This document shows positions 17,530 to 26,849 of a stretch of 64,000 nucleotides of DNA, one piece after another. The DNA comes from G963665595 sp963665595 (GTDB lineage: Bacteria > Actinomycetota > Coriobacteriia > Coriobacteriales > CADBOM01), in contig CAXXJK010000009.1 in assembly GCA_963665595.2 (NCBI GenBank), forward strand, positions 310,001 through 374,000, read 5' to 3'. How positions within the stretch are numbered: the stretch's first letter is position 1; the number at the start of each line of letters is the position of its first letter. Position numbers and translations under genes: made by a program. A model generated the notes under the pieces. It was not told the DNA's origin, ran no database searches, and saw nothing but the letters and a program-made list of their open reading frames with translations.

Positions 17530-17904
17530 CTATTTTTTCGGCTTTTTCGCACCATAACGACTACGGGCTTGAGCTCGATTGTTTACCGGTGCACAGTCAA
17601 GAGCACCTCGTACAACCTTATAGCGAACACCAGGAAGATCCTTTACACGACCGCCACGAATAAGAACCATTGAATGCTCTTGTAAATTATGACCAATACC
17701 CGGTATGTAGACGGTCACTTCCATACCATTTACAAGACGAACACGGGCAACCTTGCGCAAAGCAGAGTTGGGCTTCTTGGGCGTCGTAGTGTATACACGA
17801 GTACACACGCCGCGCTTCTGAGGATTGCCCTTGAGGGCCGGTGTCTTCTTTTTGTCGATAGTCCTGGTGCGACCCTTGCGAACCAGTTGATTGATGGTAG
17901 GCAA
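17530..17904 (-). CDS. rpsL: 30S ribosomal protein S12
   Basis: A 124-residue decoding-centre protein. The start is TTG at 17904 (TTG CCT ACC ATC) with AAGGAG six bases upstream; no ATG fits. The conserved blocks TTPKKPNSALRK and GGRVKDLPGVRYK are intact, with Lys at the two positions where streptomycin-resistance changes usually occur, so the sequence is of the sensitive type. First gene of the str-S10-spc array, directly behind a consensus promoter. Confidence 0.97.
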   Translation of the reverse strand: MPTINQLVRKGRTRTIDKKKTPALKGNPQKRGVCTRVYTTTPKKPNSALRKVARVRLVNGMEVTVYIPGIGHNLQEHSMVLIRGGRVKDLPGVRYKVVRGALDCAPVNNRAQARSRYGAKKPKK

Positions 17905-17991
17905 ACTAAACTCCTTCTTTCTGAATTCCGATACTTCGACTCAGACAAGCCTGATATACATGACCGCTGAGCATAAAAGTCACGGCTGGCT

Positions 17992-18020
17992 ATAATAGTA
18001 CGACATGAATAGCCTGTCAA
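17992..18020 (-). promoter_or_regulatory. Consensus sigma-70-type promoter of the str operon
   Basis: Minus strand: TTGACA (complement of 18015-18020), exactly 17 bases, then TATTAT (complement of 17992-17997). This leaves a 5' leader of about 80 bases before the rpsL TTG. It is the clearest promoter in the window and probably drives rpsL through adk. Confidence 0.85.
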
Positions 18021-18070
18021 ACGCCACGGCTCCGGGCGTATCTATTCTATTCACAGTCTGCACACAATCA

Positions 18071-18103
18071 AAACTCCAACGACCGCTGAGACCATTGGAG
18101 TTT
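18071..18103 (-). repeat. 9-bp hairpin upstream of the str promoter
   Basis: AAACTCCAA pairs with TTGGAGTTT over a 15-base loop. It is between the hdeD-like terminator and the rpsL promoter. No clear T run follows on either strand; it could be a second, weak terminator. Confidence 0.35.
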
Positions 18104-18117
18104 ATCTCGTGAACTCG

Positions 18118-18139
18118 TAAAAACACTAAAAACTAGTGT
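18118..18139 (-). terminator. Short terminator overlapping the stop of the DUF308 gene
   Basis: On the minus strand ACACTA, a 5-base loop and TAGTGT are followed by five T (18118-18122). The stem includes the stop codon of the upstream membrane gene. Its stem is only six base pairs, so it may be leaky. Confidence 0.5.
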
Positions 18140-18648
18140 ACAAATCCTTCAATGACAAGCTCAATGCCCTTGAAAATAGCAAAGAAGCCGAAAAATGTTG
18201 TCATCATACCCTGATTGAATATCATGGCAACACCAACAATAATAAACAGGATAGAGATAATGATATTCACAATAAAGAGCCCCGTGCTCACTGAGCGTAT
18301 TACAGTACCACCATTGGCGAGCATGAAGATCGCGGAAACAATAATTGCGACACCTAAGAATATCGAAAGCATCCCACTGGCAAACAGAGGAAATACGATA
18401 AACAAGATGCCGATCAGCGTATCAAGTATGCCCGTTGCCAAGCTCCAACCCGAACGTACCGCAAGTCCATTACCGGTAATATAGTTGATAATGCAGACCA
18501 CACCGGTTGCGGCAAAAAATGCGCCAAACCAGATACCGATTACCGCATTTGTGACCAAGGGATAGGCAAGGAAAAAAACACCAAGAAAAAATGCGAGAAC
18601 ACCACCAGCAACATAACCCCACGCGATGCCGCTCTTTGATTGATTCAT
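18133..18648 (-). CDS. DUF308/HdeD-family membrane protein
   Basis: 171 residues with six closely packed hydrophobic helices and short loops, the layout of the HdeD (acid-resistance-associated) and DUF308 family. The repeated G-I/F-F-L-G-x-x-x-I and YPL/FPL turns are typical. The ATG at 18648 follows GGGAGATATAC; the open frame upstream to 18711 lacks a ribosome site. It is a single-gene insertion between rpoC and rpsL with its own candidate promoter and terminators on both sides. The exact role is unknown; acid-stress function is only established for the enterobacterial member. Confidence 0.8.
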   Translation of the reverse strand: MNQSKSGIAWGYVAGGVLAFFLGVFFLAYPLVTNAVIGIWFGAFFAATGVVCIINYITGNGLAVRSGWSLATGILDTLIGILFIVFPLFASGMLSIFLGVAIIVSAIFMLANGGTVIRSVSTGLFIVNIIISILFIIVGVAMIFNQGMMTTFFGFFAIFKGIELVIEGFVH

Positions 18649-18683
18649 GTATATCTCCCTTTTAGTAGAATTCTGTCTTCTGT

Positions 18684-18711
18684 ATTGTACTGTATTACCA
18701 TCATGAAACAA
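18684..18711 (-). promoter_or_regulatory. Candidate promoter of the DUF308 gene
   Basis: Minus strand TTGTTT (18711-18706), 16 bases, TACAAT (18689-18684). The -35 hexamer overlaps the T-rich end of the rpoC terminator, leaving a leader of about 30 bases. Confidence 0.45.
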
Positions 18712-18743
18712 GAACAGGATACGATTTTCATCGTATCCTGTTC
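18701..18743 (-). terminator. Strong intrinsic terminator after rpoC
   Basis: A perfect 14-bp stem (18712-18725 with 18730-18743) closed by a GAAA tetraloop on the minus strand, followed by the T-rich stretch TTGTTTC. It lies 34 bases after the rpoC stop and insulates rpoBC from the next genes. Confidence 0.8.
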
Positions 18744-18777
18744 AGGAAATTTTACAAACCGTGCTAACTACCAGCCG

Positions 18778-21700
18778 TTATTCGTCTATCTCGTCAGGTT
18801 CGCTCGGCTCGCCGATAAGATCATCAATCCCGTTGCCCTCAATAATATCAAACCCATAGGACCCCACCGAACCGAGAAGCTCATCAAGTTCTTCGCGGTC
18901 ACGAACATTGCTGCGAGGTGGAAGCGCGCTACCTATCATCTCATCAGGATCAACGCTATAGGTCAGAGGCACGTCGCCTTCCATGAATAGATTGGTGTCA
19001 TTAGGCGAAAACACCATCTCCAACAATTCAGAGACTTCCGATGCTTCAGAGAAGCGATTATTATCAAGGATGTAGAGAAGATCATATTTATCGAGACCCG
19101 TACGTAACTCTTCGATAGCTTTGCTGCCTATGCCTTCGATACGCACAAGATCTTCTTGGTTATGGCCAACAAGGTCAGAGACTGTCTCGATGCCTGCTTC
19201 GCTAAACTTATTTGCCCAACGTTGTGATACACCAAGATCATCAAAAAGATACAAGCCGGCATATTCGGGAGGAATAGAATTAGCGATTGCATTGGTTGCA
19301 GCCATTCCGCCAAGGTAATTTGCAAAACCGCCGGACATGCCAAGATAGTCCTCAGTATCAAGAGACCAATCCTGAGGTTGAGGTAAGAGTTGCTCAAGAT
19401 CATAAAGCTCTGCAGGCGCAAACTCTGGCAAGCGATCTCCGTTTACTTTCTTTTCATCGACACGTTCACCGTGATAGGTAAGGCTGACATGACGATATGT
19501 CTTGAGGCCAGTTCCTGCGGGAATGGGCTTACCGATAATCACATTCTCTTTGAGCCCCATCAGATGATCAACTTTTCCTTCAATAGCTGCATCACTTAAA
19601 ACTTTTGTAGTTTCCTGGAAGGAAGCAGCTGAAAGGAAGGAATCCGTTGCCAAAGAAGCCTTAGTAATGCCCAGAAGAAGCGACTGACCAACCGGTGGCT
19701 CAAGACCCTCTATGGTAAGACGTTCTGCCTCACGCTGAAATTCATGCATATCAATTTGAGTACCAGGCAGATAGTCAGAATCTCCCGACTCAAGAACCGA
19801 TACCTTACGAAGCATCTGACGAGCAATGACTTCTATATGCTTGTCGTTAATATCAACTCCCTGTGATACATACACGTCTTGAACCTGAGACACGATATAA
19901 CGCAAGGTTGTCTTTGCGTCGGTGAGACGCAACAGATCATGCGGATTGAGCGAACCTTTTGTAAGCTGCTGTCCAATTTTCACCGAGCAGCCGTCTGTAA
20001 CACCCGTCATAAGCTGCGCGCGTGCAGACACTTGATATTCGACAATGTTTCCTTCGTCATCAATAATTGAAAGCATACGAGCATTCTTGTCAGCACGCAC
20101 ATTAAGCGTACCGGACAGCTCGGCAAGAACCGCTTGGCCCTTTGGCTTACGAGCCTCAAAAAGCTCGGTAACACGCGGAAGACCGTGCGTAATATCTTCG
20201 CCTGCGACACCACCCGTGTGGAATGTACGCATAGTGAGCTGAGTTCCTGGTTCGCCAATTGACTGAGCAGCAATGATGCCAACTGCATTACCAATATTCA
20301 CCGGGCGCGCCGTGGAGAGATCCCATCCGTAACATTTTTGACAAATACCACGTCGAGCATGACAAGTCATGATGGTGCGAATACACACCTCTGCCACGCC
20401 AGCCTGCGCAAACCTCACAAGCTGATCGATGGATTGAATATATTCCCCTGTTTCAATGAGAATTTCTCCTGTTTTTGAATCAACTACCGGAGATACCAGA
20501 CAACGTCCCAGCAGATTTTCATCAACATCGCCCTTGGGGGTCAAAACGGGATACATAACGCCGTCTTCTGATCCACAGTCTATTTCACGTACGATAACAT
20601 CCTGAGCCACATCGACCAAGCGTCGTGTCAAATAGCCTGAGTCAGCAGTACGAAGTGCGGTATCAGCCAAGCCCTTTCGAGCACCATGCGTGGAGATGAA
20701 GTACTCAAGAACAGAAAGACCTTCGCGGAAGTTTGCCTTGATGGGACGATCGAGAATCTCGCCCTTAGGGTCAGACATCAGTCCGCGCATGCCGGCAAGC
20801 TGACGTATCTGCTTGATATTGCCTCGTGCACCAGAAAACGCCATCATGTAAATCGGGTTGAATTTATCAAAATTTTCAGCCATCGCATTACCGACCGACT
20901 CATTGGCGTTATTCCAGATATCTACGATCTGTTTATGGCGCTCATCGGCGCTCATAAGACCCATCTCGTAATCATCTTCTATAGCAGCAACTCTCAGGTC
21001 AGCCGCGGCAAGTATCTCGTCTTTTTCAGGCGGAATGGTTGCATCATATACCGACACCGTAACACCTGCACGAGTTGCATAATGAAAGCCCATTGATTTT
21101 AGACCATCAAGAATGCCTGGCAGTATTGAATTGTCATAACGATTACAGCAAACTTCGACCAAGCGAGATATTTCCTTTTTGTTCATTTCATAATTGATAA
21201 ATGGATGATCAGACGGAAATATGCTATTAAATGTAATGCGACCTATGGTCGTCTTAATACGCTCCCCTGCTGTATGCTCTTCGAATACATTCGAATCCGT
21301 TTGCAGAATAGTATCGCGCGTCAGACGAACTTCAATCATGGCTTGAAGATCTACTTCTGCACGAGCATCATATGCATTGAGTGCATCCTGAAAATCAATG
21401 AACACACGGCCTTCGCCCTGAAAACCCTCGCGCAAAGCAGTAAGGTAATACAGGCCGATGATCATATCTTGAGTCGGAACCGTAAGAGGACGACCGTGTG
21501 CTGGCGATTTAAGGTTATTCGCAGACAGCATGAGAACACGAGCTTCAGCCTGCGCTTCGGCAGACAACGGCACATGGACAGCCATCTGGTCGCCATCAAA
21601 GTCTGCATTAAAAGCAGTGCACACGAGCGGATGCAGACGGATGGCTTTGCCTTCAACAAGAATCGGCTCAAACGCTTGGATTCCCAAACGATGCAATGTT

Positions 21701-23211
21701 GGTGCGCGATTAAGCAAAACCGGATGGTCTTTAATGACTTCTTCAAGTACATCCCAAACCAAATCGCTTCCTCGATCAACCGCCTTTTTCGCCGCTTTTA
21801 CATTGGGGAAAAATTCAAGATCCACGAGGCGTTCGACAACGAACGGCTTGAATAACTCGAGAGCCATCGCTTTCGGCAGACCACACTGATGAATTTTGAG
21901 CTGAGGTCCCACAACAATAACGGAACGACCTGAGTAATCAACTCGCTTGCCTAAAAGATTCTGGCGGAAACGTCCCTGCTTACCTTTGAGCATGTCAGAG
22001 AGCGACTTCAGGGGACGATTCCCCGGTCCGGTCACCGGGCGGCCACGTCTACCATTATCGAACAACGAATCAACCGCTTCTTGAAGCATGCGTTTTTCGT
22101 TATTGACAATAATTTCAGGTGCGCCAAGATCCAGCAAACGCTTGAGACGATTATTGCGGTTGATTACACGACGGTAGAGATCGTTAAGGTCGGAAGCCGC
22201 AAAACGCCCACCGTCGAGTTGAACCATAGGACGCAGATCGGGAGGAATAACAGGGATAACATCGAGAATCATATCTTCAGGATTGTTATCACTCTTCAGA
22301 AATGCGTCGACAACCTTGAGACGTTTGATTGCTTTTATACGACGTTGACCGCGACCCTCAGCAATAACAACACGAAGTTCTTCTGCAATGGTTTCAAGAT
22401 CCATACCAAGCAAAAGGTCACGTACAGATTCTGCGCCCATACCACCTTTGAAGTAATCGCTATAGTTAAGACGCATCTCACGATACAGCGACTCATCAGG
22501 AACAAGCTGTTTGACACCCAGTCGCATAAATTCGTCGAATGCTGCCTCTCTTAATTCCTTATGTTCAGCAAATTCTTCGCGCAGATCAGCAATCTCTTCC
22601 TCAACATCTTCCGGAGAAAGAAGTTCGTCCTCATCAATTTCTTCGGCAAATTCGCCTTCATTATAGTTTTCGATAGAGCGCTCTCGTACATGAGCAATTT
22701 CCCTATCAAGCTCAGCATCGAGCGCCTCAAGATCAGCGGTTAACTCATCGCGCAAGTCATCAACGTCTTCTTCGCGAGCCTCCGTATCAACCCAAGTAAT
22801 AATTGCTGATGCGAAATAGAGCACTTTTTCAAGATCTTTCGGAGGAATATCCAAAAGATAGCCTAGACGAGAAGGAGAGCCCTTGAAATACCAGATATGG
22901 CTTACGGGAGCCGCAAGTTCAATGTGACCCATTCGTTCACGTCTGACCTTCGCGCGCGTCACCTCAACGCCGCAACGCTCACAGACAATACCCTTGAAAC
23001 GAATTCTCTTATATTTGCCGCATGCGCATTCCCAGTCCTTCATAGGACCAAAGATCTTCTCGCAGAATAAACCGTCTTTTTCGGGCTTAAGCGTACGATA
23101 GTTAATAGTTTCGGGTTTCTTCACTTCGCCGCGAGACCAAGAGCGAATCGTCTCGGCACTGGCTAGACCAATACGAAGACTTTCGAAGTTGTTTACGTCA
23201 AAATCAGTCAT
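18778..23211 (-). CDS. rpoC: RNA polymerase beta' subunit with alpha-CTD-like tail
   Basis: Catalytic subunit of RNA polymerase, 1477 residues. Visible: zinc site 1 (Cys 62, 64, 77, 80), the actinobacterial acidic coiled-coil insertion at about 145-235, the catalytic NADFDGD loop with its three Asp, and the second zinc cluster (CHARRGICQKCYG). Family proteins usually end within about 50 residues of IPAGTG (residue 1235 here), but this one continues 242 residues. Residues about 1320-1375 form a helix-hairpin-helix unit that resembles the alpha-subunit C-terminal domain; the last 100 residues are acidic. ATG at 23211, five bases after the rpoB stop. A strong terminator follows. Confidence 0.97.
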   Translation of the reverse strand: MTDFDVNNFESLRIGLASAETIRSWSRGEVKKPETINYRTLKPEKDGLFCEKIFGPMKDWECACGKYKRIRFKGIVCERCGVEVTRAKVRRERMGHIELAAPVSHIWYFKGSPSRLGYLLDIPPKDLEKVLYFASAIITWVDTEAREEDVDDLRDELTADLEALDAELDREIAHVRERSIENYNEGEFAEEIDEDELLSPEDVEEEIADLREEFAEHKELREAAFDEFMRLGVKQLVPDESLYREMRLNYSDYFKGGMGAESVRDLLLGMDLETIAEELRVVIAEGRGQRRIKAIKRLKVVDAFLKSDNNPEDMILDVIPVIPPDLRPMVQLDGGRFAASDLNDLYRRVINRNNRLKRLLDLGAPEIIVNNEKRMLQEAVDSLFDNGRRGRPVTGPGNRPLKSLSDMLKGKQGRFRQNLLGKRVDYSGRSVIVVGPQLKIHQCGLPKAMALELFKPFVVERLVDLEFFPNVKAAKKAVDRGSDLVWDVLEEVIKDHPVLLNRAPTLHRLGIQAFEPILVEGKAIRLHPLVCTAFNADFDGDQMAVHVPLSAEAQAEARVLMLSANNLKSPAHGRPLTVPTQDMIIGLYYLTALREGFQGEGRVFIDFQDALNAYDARAEVDLQAMIEVRLTRDTILQTDSNVFEEHTAGERIKTTIGRITFNSIFPSDHPFINYEMNKKEISRLVEVCCNRYDNSILPGILDGLKSMGFHYATRAGVTVSVYDATIPPEKDEILAAADLRVAAIEDDYEMGLMSADERHKQIVDIWNNANESVGNAMAENFDKFNPIYMMAFSGARGNIKQIRQLAGMRGLMSDPKGEILDRPIKANFREGLSVLEYFISTHGARKGLADTALRTADSGYLTRRLVDVAQDVIVREIDCGSEDGVMYPVLTPKGDVDENLLGRCLVSPVVDSKTGEILIETGEYIQSIDQLVRFAQAGVAEVCIRTIMTCHARRGICQKCYGWDLSTARPVNIGNAVGIIAAQSIGEPGTQLTMRTFHTGGVAGEDITHGLPRVTELFEARKPKGQAVLAELSGTLNVRADKNARMLSIIDDEGNIVEYQVSARAQLMTGVTDGCSVKIGQQLTKGSLNPHDLLRLTDAKTTLRYIVSQVQDVYVSQGVDINDKHIEVIARQMLRKVSVLESGDSDYLPGTQIDMHEFQREAERLTIEGLEPPVGQSLLLGITKASLATDSFLSAASFQETTKVLSDAAIEGKVDHLMGLKENVIIGKPIPAGTGLKTYRHVSLTYHGERVDEKKVNGDRLPEFAPAELYDLEQLLPQPQDWSLDTEDYLGMSGGFANYLGGMAATNAIANSIPPEYAGLYLFDDLGVSQRWANKFSEAGIETVSDLVGHNQEDLVRIEGIGSKAIEELRTGLDKYDLLYILDNNRFSEASEVSELLEMVFSPNDTNLFMEGDVPLTYSVDPDEMIGSALPPRSNVRDREELDELLGSVGSYGFDIIEGNGIDDLIGEPSEPDEIDE

Positions 23212-23216
23212 GTAAA

Positions 23217-26200
23217 CTACTCCCCTTCCTCATTGCTCGAAATAAGCGAATTGATATCGAAATCCATATCGAGCAAACCATCTGAAATCATGCTCAATGC
23301 ATCTTCATCTGAAACACTCGACTGCTTGTCAATTTCATTTCCTATCTCGAACGCATCCTCATCTTCTTCGGCCGCCGCATGTTGCGTGCCGATGAGCTCA
23401 ACATCGAGACAAAGCGATTTCATCTCTTTAACCAAAACCTTAAATGACTCAGGTATTTCGGCGGCGGGAATATTTTCGCCTTTCACTATGTGCTCATAAG
23501 CCTTGACGCGCCCAGAGGTATCGTCAGATTTTATGGTCAATATTTCCTGCAACAAGTTGGAAGCACCATATGCGTAGAGCGCCCAAACTTCCATTTCGCC
23601 GAATCGTTGACCACCAAATTGCGCCTTACCACCAAGTGGCTGTTGCGTAATGAGACTGTAAGGACCCGTCGAGCGTGCGTGAATTTTATCATCAACCATA
23701 TGCGACAACTTAAGAATATATTTTTGCCCAACCGTAATAGGCTCCCGGAACTTTTCACCCGTACGGCCATCATAAAGCTCAATCTTGCCTGTTGACGAAA
23801 GCTGAGGAACAAACTCTTCACGAGTCAGTTCGCCATACTTCTCATGAGCACGGTTGATAAGATTCTCATTCGCCAGTTCAATAACATGAGATATTTCTTC
23901 TTCAGTCGCGCCGTCAAAGACCGGCGTAGCCACATGCATCATGCCGTTGACGACCCCTTCGCCATCTTCAGACCAGCCCCATCGTGCTGCCCAACCAAGA
24001 TGAGTTTCCAACAACTGACCGACGTTCATACGAGAAGGAACACCCAGGGGATTGAGAATGATATCTATGGGCGTGCCATCTGCCAGATACGGCATGTCTT
24101 CAACAGGAAGAATGTTAGATATAACGCCCTTGTTACCGTGACGACCAGACAGCTTATCACCCTGCTGAATCTTACGCTTCTGTGCAACATAAACGCGAAC
24201 AAGTTCATTGACTCCTGGGGGTAATTCATCGCCATTTGCACGAGAAAAGCAGGTGATATCTATAACACGCCCGCCAGACCCGTGGGGTACTTTAAGAGAA
24301 GTATCTCGCGCTTCACGGGCTTTTTCGCCAAAGATCGCTCGAAGGAGGCGCTCTTCTGCAGTAAGCTCTGTTTCACCTTTCGGTGTCACCTTACCCACCA
24401 AGACATCTCCAGGCTTTACCTCTGCGCCAACACGAATAATGCCGTCAGCGTCTAGGTGAGCTAATACCTCATCGGAAAGATTCGGTATCTCTCGAGTAAT
24501 CTCTTCTGGCCCAAGCTTAGTATCGCGCGCGTCAACTTCATATTCTGAAATATGTATTGATGTCAACAGATCTTCAGAAACCACGCGCTCAGAGAGGATG
24601 ATAGCATCCTCGTAGTTATAACCTTCCCAAGGCATGTACGCAACCAAGAGATTACGGCCCAACGAAAGTTCCCCATTATCAGTTGAGGGGCCATCCGCAA
24701 GTACATCGCCCGCGAATACCTCTTGTCCTACAGATACGAGGGGCTTGTGATTCAAGCAGCCACTCTGATTGGAGCGTTTGAATTTAGGCAAGCGATAATC
24801 ATCGACTCCGCCTTCAGCATTGCGTATACGAATGAGATCAGCCTGCACATATTCAACAATTCCAGAGCGAGCCGCGGTGACGATTTCGCCCGAGTCGACA
24901 GCGCAACGATGCTCCATACCAGTACCGACTAGCGGTGCTTCAGGAGAAAGCAATGGAACAGCCTGTCGTTGCATGTTCGAACCCATAAGAGCACGGTTTG
25001 CATCGTCATGCTCAAGGAATGGAATAAGCGCCGTCGCCACTGAAGTCATCTGGCGTGGTGAAACATCCATATACTGAACTCGTTCGGGAGGAAGATCGTC
25101 TGGATCACCAAACGTTCCGTCAGGACCCTTGGTGCGACACAAAACCTTCTTCGCAGGGACAAACTCGCCAGTAAGAGAGTCTCGGGCACCGAATATACGA
25201 GTCTCGGAATCAAAACGTTCGTTTGCCTGAGCAATATTATAGTTTTCCTCCTCATCGGCAGTCAGGTAATCGATTTCGTCAGTTACCTTTCCATCGACAA
25301 TGCGGCGATAAGGGGCTTCGATAAACCCGTAAGGATTTACGCGGGCATACGTAGCCAATGCGCCGATAAGACCGATATTTGGACCTTCAGGAGTCTCGAT
25401 AGGACACATACGTCCATAGTGCGAGGTATGAACATCGCGAACCTCAAAGCCTGCTCGTTCGCGTGATAGACCGCCTGGACCAAGCGCCGATAAACGACGT
25501 TTATTCGTAATACCCGCAACAGGATTCGTTTGGTCCATGAACTGAGAGAGCTGTGAAGAGCCAAAGAATTCTTTGATAGCAGCCACGATTGGACGAATAT
25601 TGATGAGGGACTGCGGTGTTATATCTTCAGGCTCTTGAGTAGACATGCGCTCACGAACAACGCGTTCCATGCGAGAAAGCCCGATACGAAATTGATTCTG
25701 GATCAACTCGCCTACGGTACGAATGCGACGATTGCCAAAATGGTCGATATCGTCTGTTGTCTTGCCTTCGACACCATCATGAAGGTCGACGATATAACGC
25801 ATAGCGTTGACAATGTCTTCTTCTGTAAGAGTCGAAGTGTCTCCGGGAATATCAAGCCCCAACTTTTTGTTGATCTTATAACGACCAACTTTAGCCAAAT
25901 CATAACGCTGAGGATTGAAGAAAAGACCGCCTAAAAGCGTACGAGCGGAGTCAACAGTAGGAGGCTCTCCGGGACGCAAACGCTTATATATCTCAACCAA
26001 TGCTTCTTCTTGGGTAAGCGACGTATCACGATTGAGCGTGCGCATAACCAAATCAGAATCCCCAAGAAGAGAAACAATTTCCTCGGGGGTAGTAGCGATG
26101 CCAAGCGCTTTCAGCAACAAGGTTGCCGGTTGTTTGCGTTTTCGATCAACGCGCACGGAAAGCAAGTCTCGACGATCAGTCTCAAATTCAAGCCACGCAC

Positions 26201-26708
26201 CGCGTGATGGAATGACTTTTGCATTATAGAGAATCTTATCGCTCATCTTGTCAGGTTCAACAGCAAAATAAACCCCTGGCGAGCGGACAAGTTGGCTTAC
26301 TACCACACGCTCCGTTCCATTGATAATAAAGGTTCCTTGTGGTGTCATGAGTGGAAAATCACCAATGAACACTTCTTGTTCTTTGATCTCGCCGGTACGA
26401 CGATCCACAAGACGAACCATCACAAAAAGTGGTGCCTGATAAGAGGCATCTTTCTCTTTGCACTCTTCGACCGAGTATTTTGGATCGCCAAACTCATGGG
26501 CGCCAAACTCGACCATTAGAGATTTTGCACTGTTTTCGATAGGTGAAATGTCGCGAAAAGCCTCAGCAAGGCCCTCAGTCTTAAACCAAGCAAACGAATC
26601 CGTCTGGATAGCTATAAGATTGGGGAAATCCATTACCGAAGGGATTTTTGCGAAACTTTTGCGTTCTCGATACAGGGTAGATGACGTCGAAGTTTGTTCG
26701 CTCCGCAC
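23217..26708 (-). CDS. rpoB: RNA polymerase beta subunit
   Basis: 1163 residues. The rifampicin-pocket and fork-loop region (SSQLSQFMDQ to GPGGLSRERAGFEVRDVH) and the C-terminal clamp block (QQPLGGKAQFGGQRFGEME) are intact. At the position equivalent to E. coli His526 there is Asn (residue 402, codon 25503-25505). The start is GTG at 26708 behind GGAGGACGCAAA. It is separated from rplL by two tandem terminator-like hairpins, so rpoBC expression may be tuned separately from rplJL. Confidence 0.98.
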   Translation of the reverse strand: MRSEQTSTSSTLYRERKSFAKIPSVMDFPNLIAIQTDSFAWFKTEGLAEAFRDISPIENSAKSLMVEFGAHEFGDPKYSVEECKEKDASYQAPLFVMVRLVDRRTGEIKEQEVFIGDFPLMTPQGTFIINGTERVVVSQLVRSPGVYFAVEPDKMSDKILYNAKVIPSRGAWLEFETDRRDLLSVRVDRKRKQPATLLLKALGIATTPEEIVSLLGDSDLVMRTLNRDTSLTQEEALVEIYKRLRPGEPPTVDSARTLLGGLFFNPQRYDLAKVGRYKINKKLGLDIPGDTSTLTEEDIVNAMRYIVDLHDGVEGKTTDDIDHFGNRRIRTVGELIQNQFRIGLSRMERVVRERMSTQEPEDITPQSLINIRPIVAAIKEFFGSSQLSQFMDQTNPVAGITNKRRLSALGPGGLSRERAGFEVRDVHTSHYGRMCPIETPEGPNIGLIGALATYARVNPYGFIEAPYRRIVDGKVTDEIDYLTADEEENYNIAQANERFDSETRIFGARDSLTGEFVPAKKVLCRTKGPDGTFGDPDDLPPERVQYMDVSPRQMTSVATALIPFLEHDDANRALMGSNMQRQAVPLLSPEAPLVGTGMEHRCAVDSGEIVTAARSGIVEYVQADLIRIRNAEGGVDDYRLPKFKRSNQSGCLNHKPLVSVGQEVFAGDVLADGPSTDNGELSLGRNLLVAYMPWEGYNYEDAIILSERVVSEDLLTSIHISEYEVDARDTKLGPEEITREIPNLSDEVLAHLDADGIIRVGAEVKPGDVLVGKVTPKGETELTAEERLLRAIFGEKAREARDTSLKVPHGSGGRVIDITCFSRANGDELPPGVNELVRVYVAQKRKIQQGDKLSGRHGNKGVISNILPVEDMPYLADGTPIDIILNPLGVPSRMNVGQLLETHLGWAARWGWSEDGEGVVNGMMHVATPVFDGATEEEISHVIELANENLINRAHEKYGELTREEFVPQLSSTGKIELYDGRTGEKFREPITVGQKYILKLSHMVDDKIHARSTGPYSLITQQPLGGKAQFGGQRFGEMEVWALYAYGASNLLQEILTIKSDDTSGRVKAYEHIVKGENIPAAEIPESFKVLVKEMKSLCLDVELIGTQHAAAEEDEDAFEIGNEIDKQSSVSDEDALSMISDGLLDMDFDINSLISSNEEGE

Positions 26709-26776
26709 TTTGCGTCCTCCTCAAATTTGTAGTATCAATCGCTAATAATCGCAATCTAATACCTTACCCAAAACTT

Positions 26777-26802
26777 AAAAAAAGTGCAAGAGGATACTTG
26801 CA
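26777..26802 (-). terminator. Second terminator between rplL and rpoB
   Basis: Minus strand TGCAAG, 6-base loop, CTTGCA, one base, then seven T (complement of 26777-26783). It has a short 6-bp stem and a long T run, so it is probably partial. It is 68 bases upstream of the rpoB start. Confidence 0.65.
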
Positions 26803-26849
26803 TTTAATAGAAAAATTTGCTAATAATTATCTCTTACGCACTTTTTTGA

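Noticed and set aside
21205..21855. A 216-codon plus-strand frame opposite rpoC
   Set aside because: Antisense to the catalytic part of RpoC, no ribosome site, no domain.
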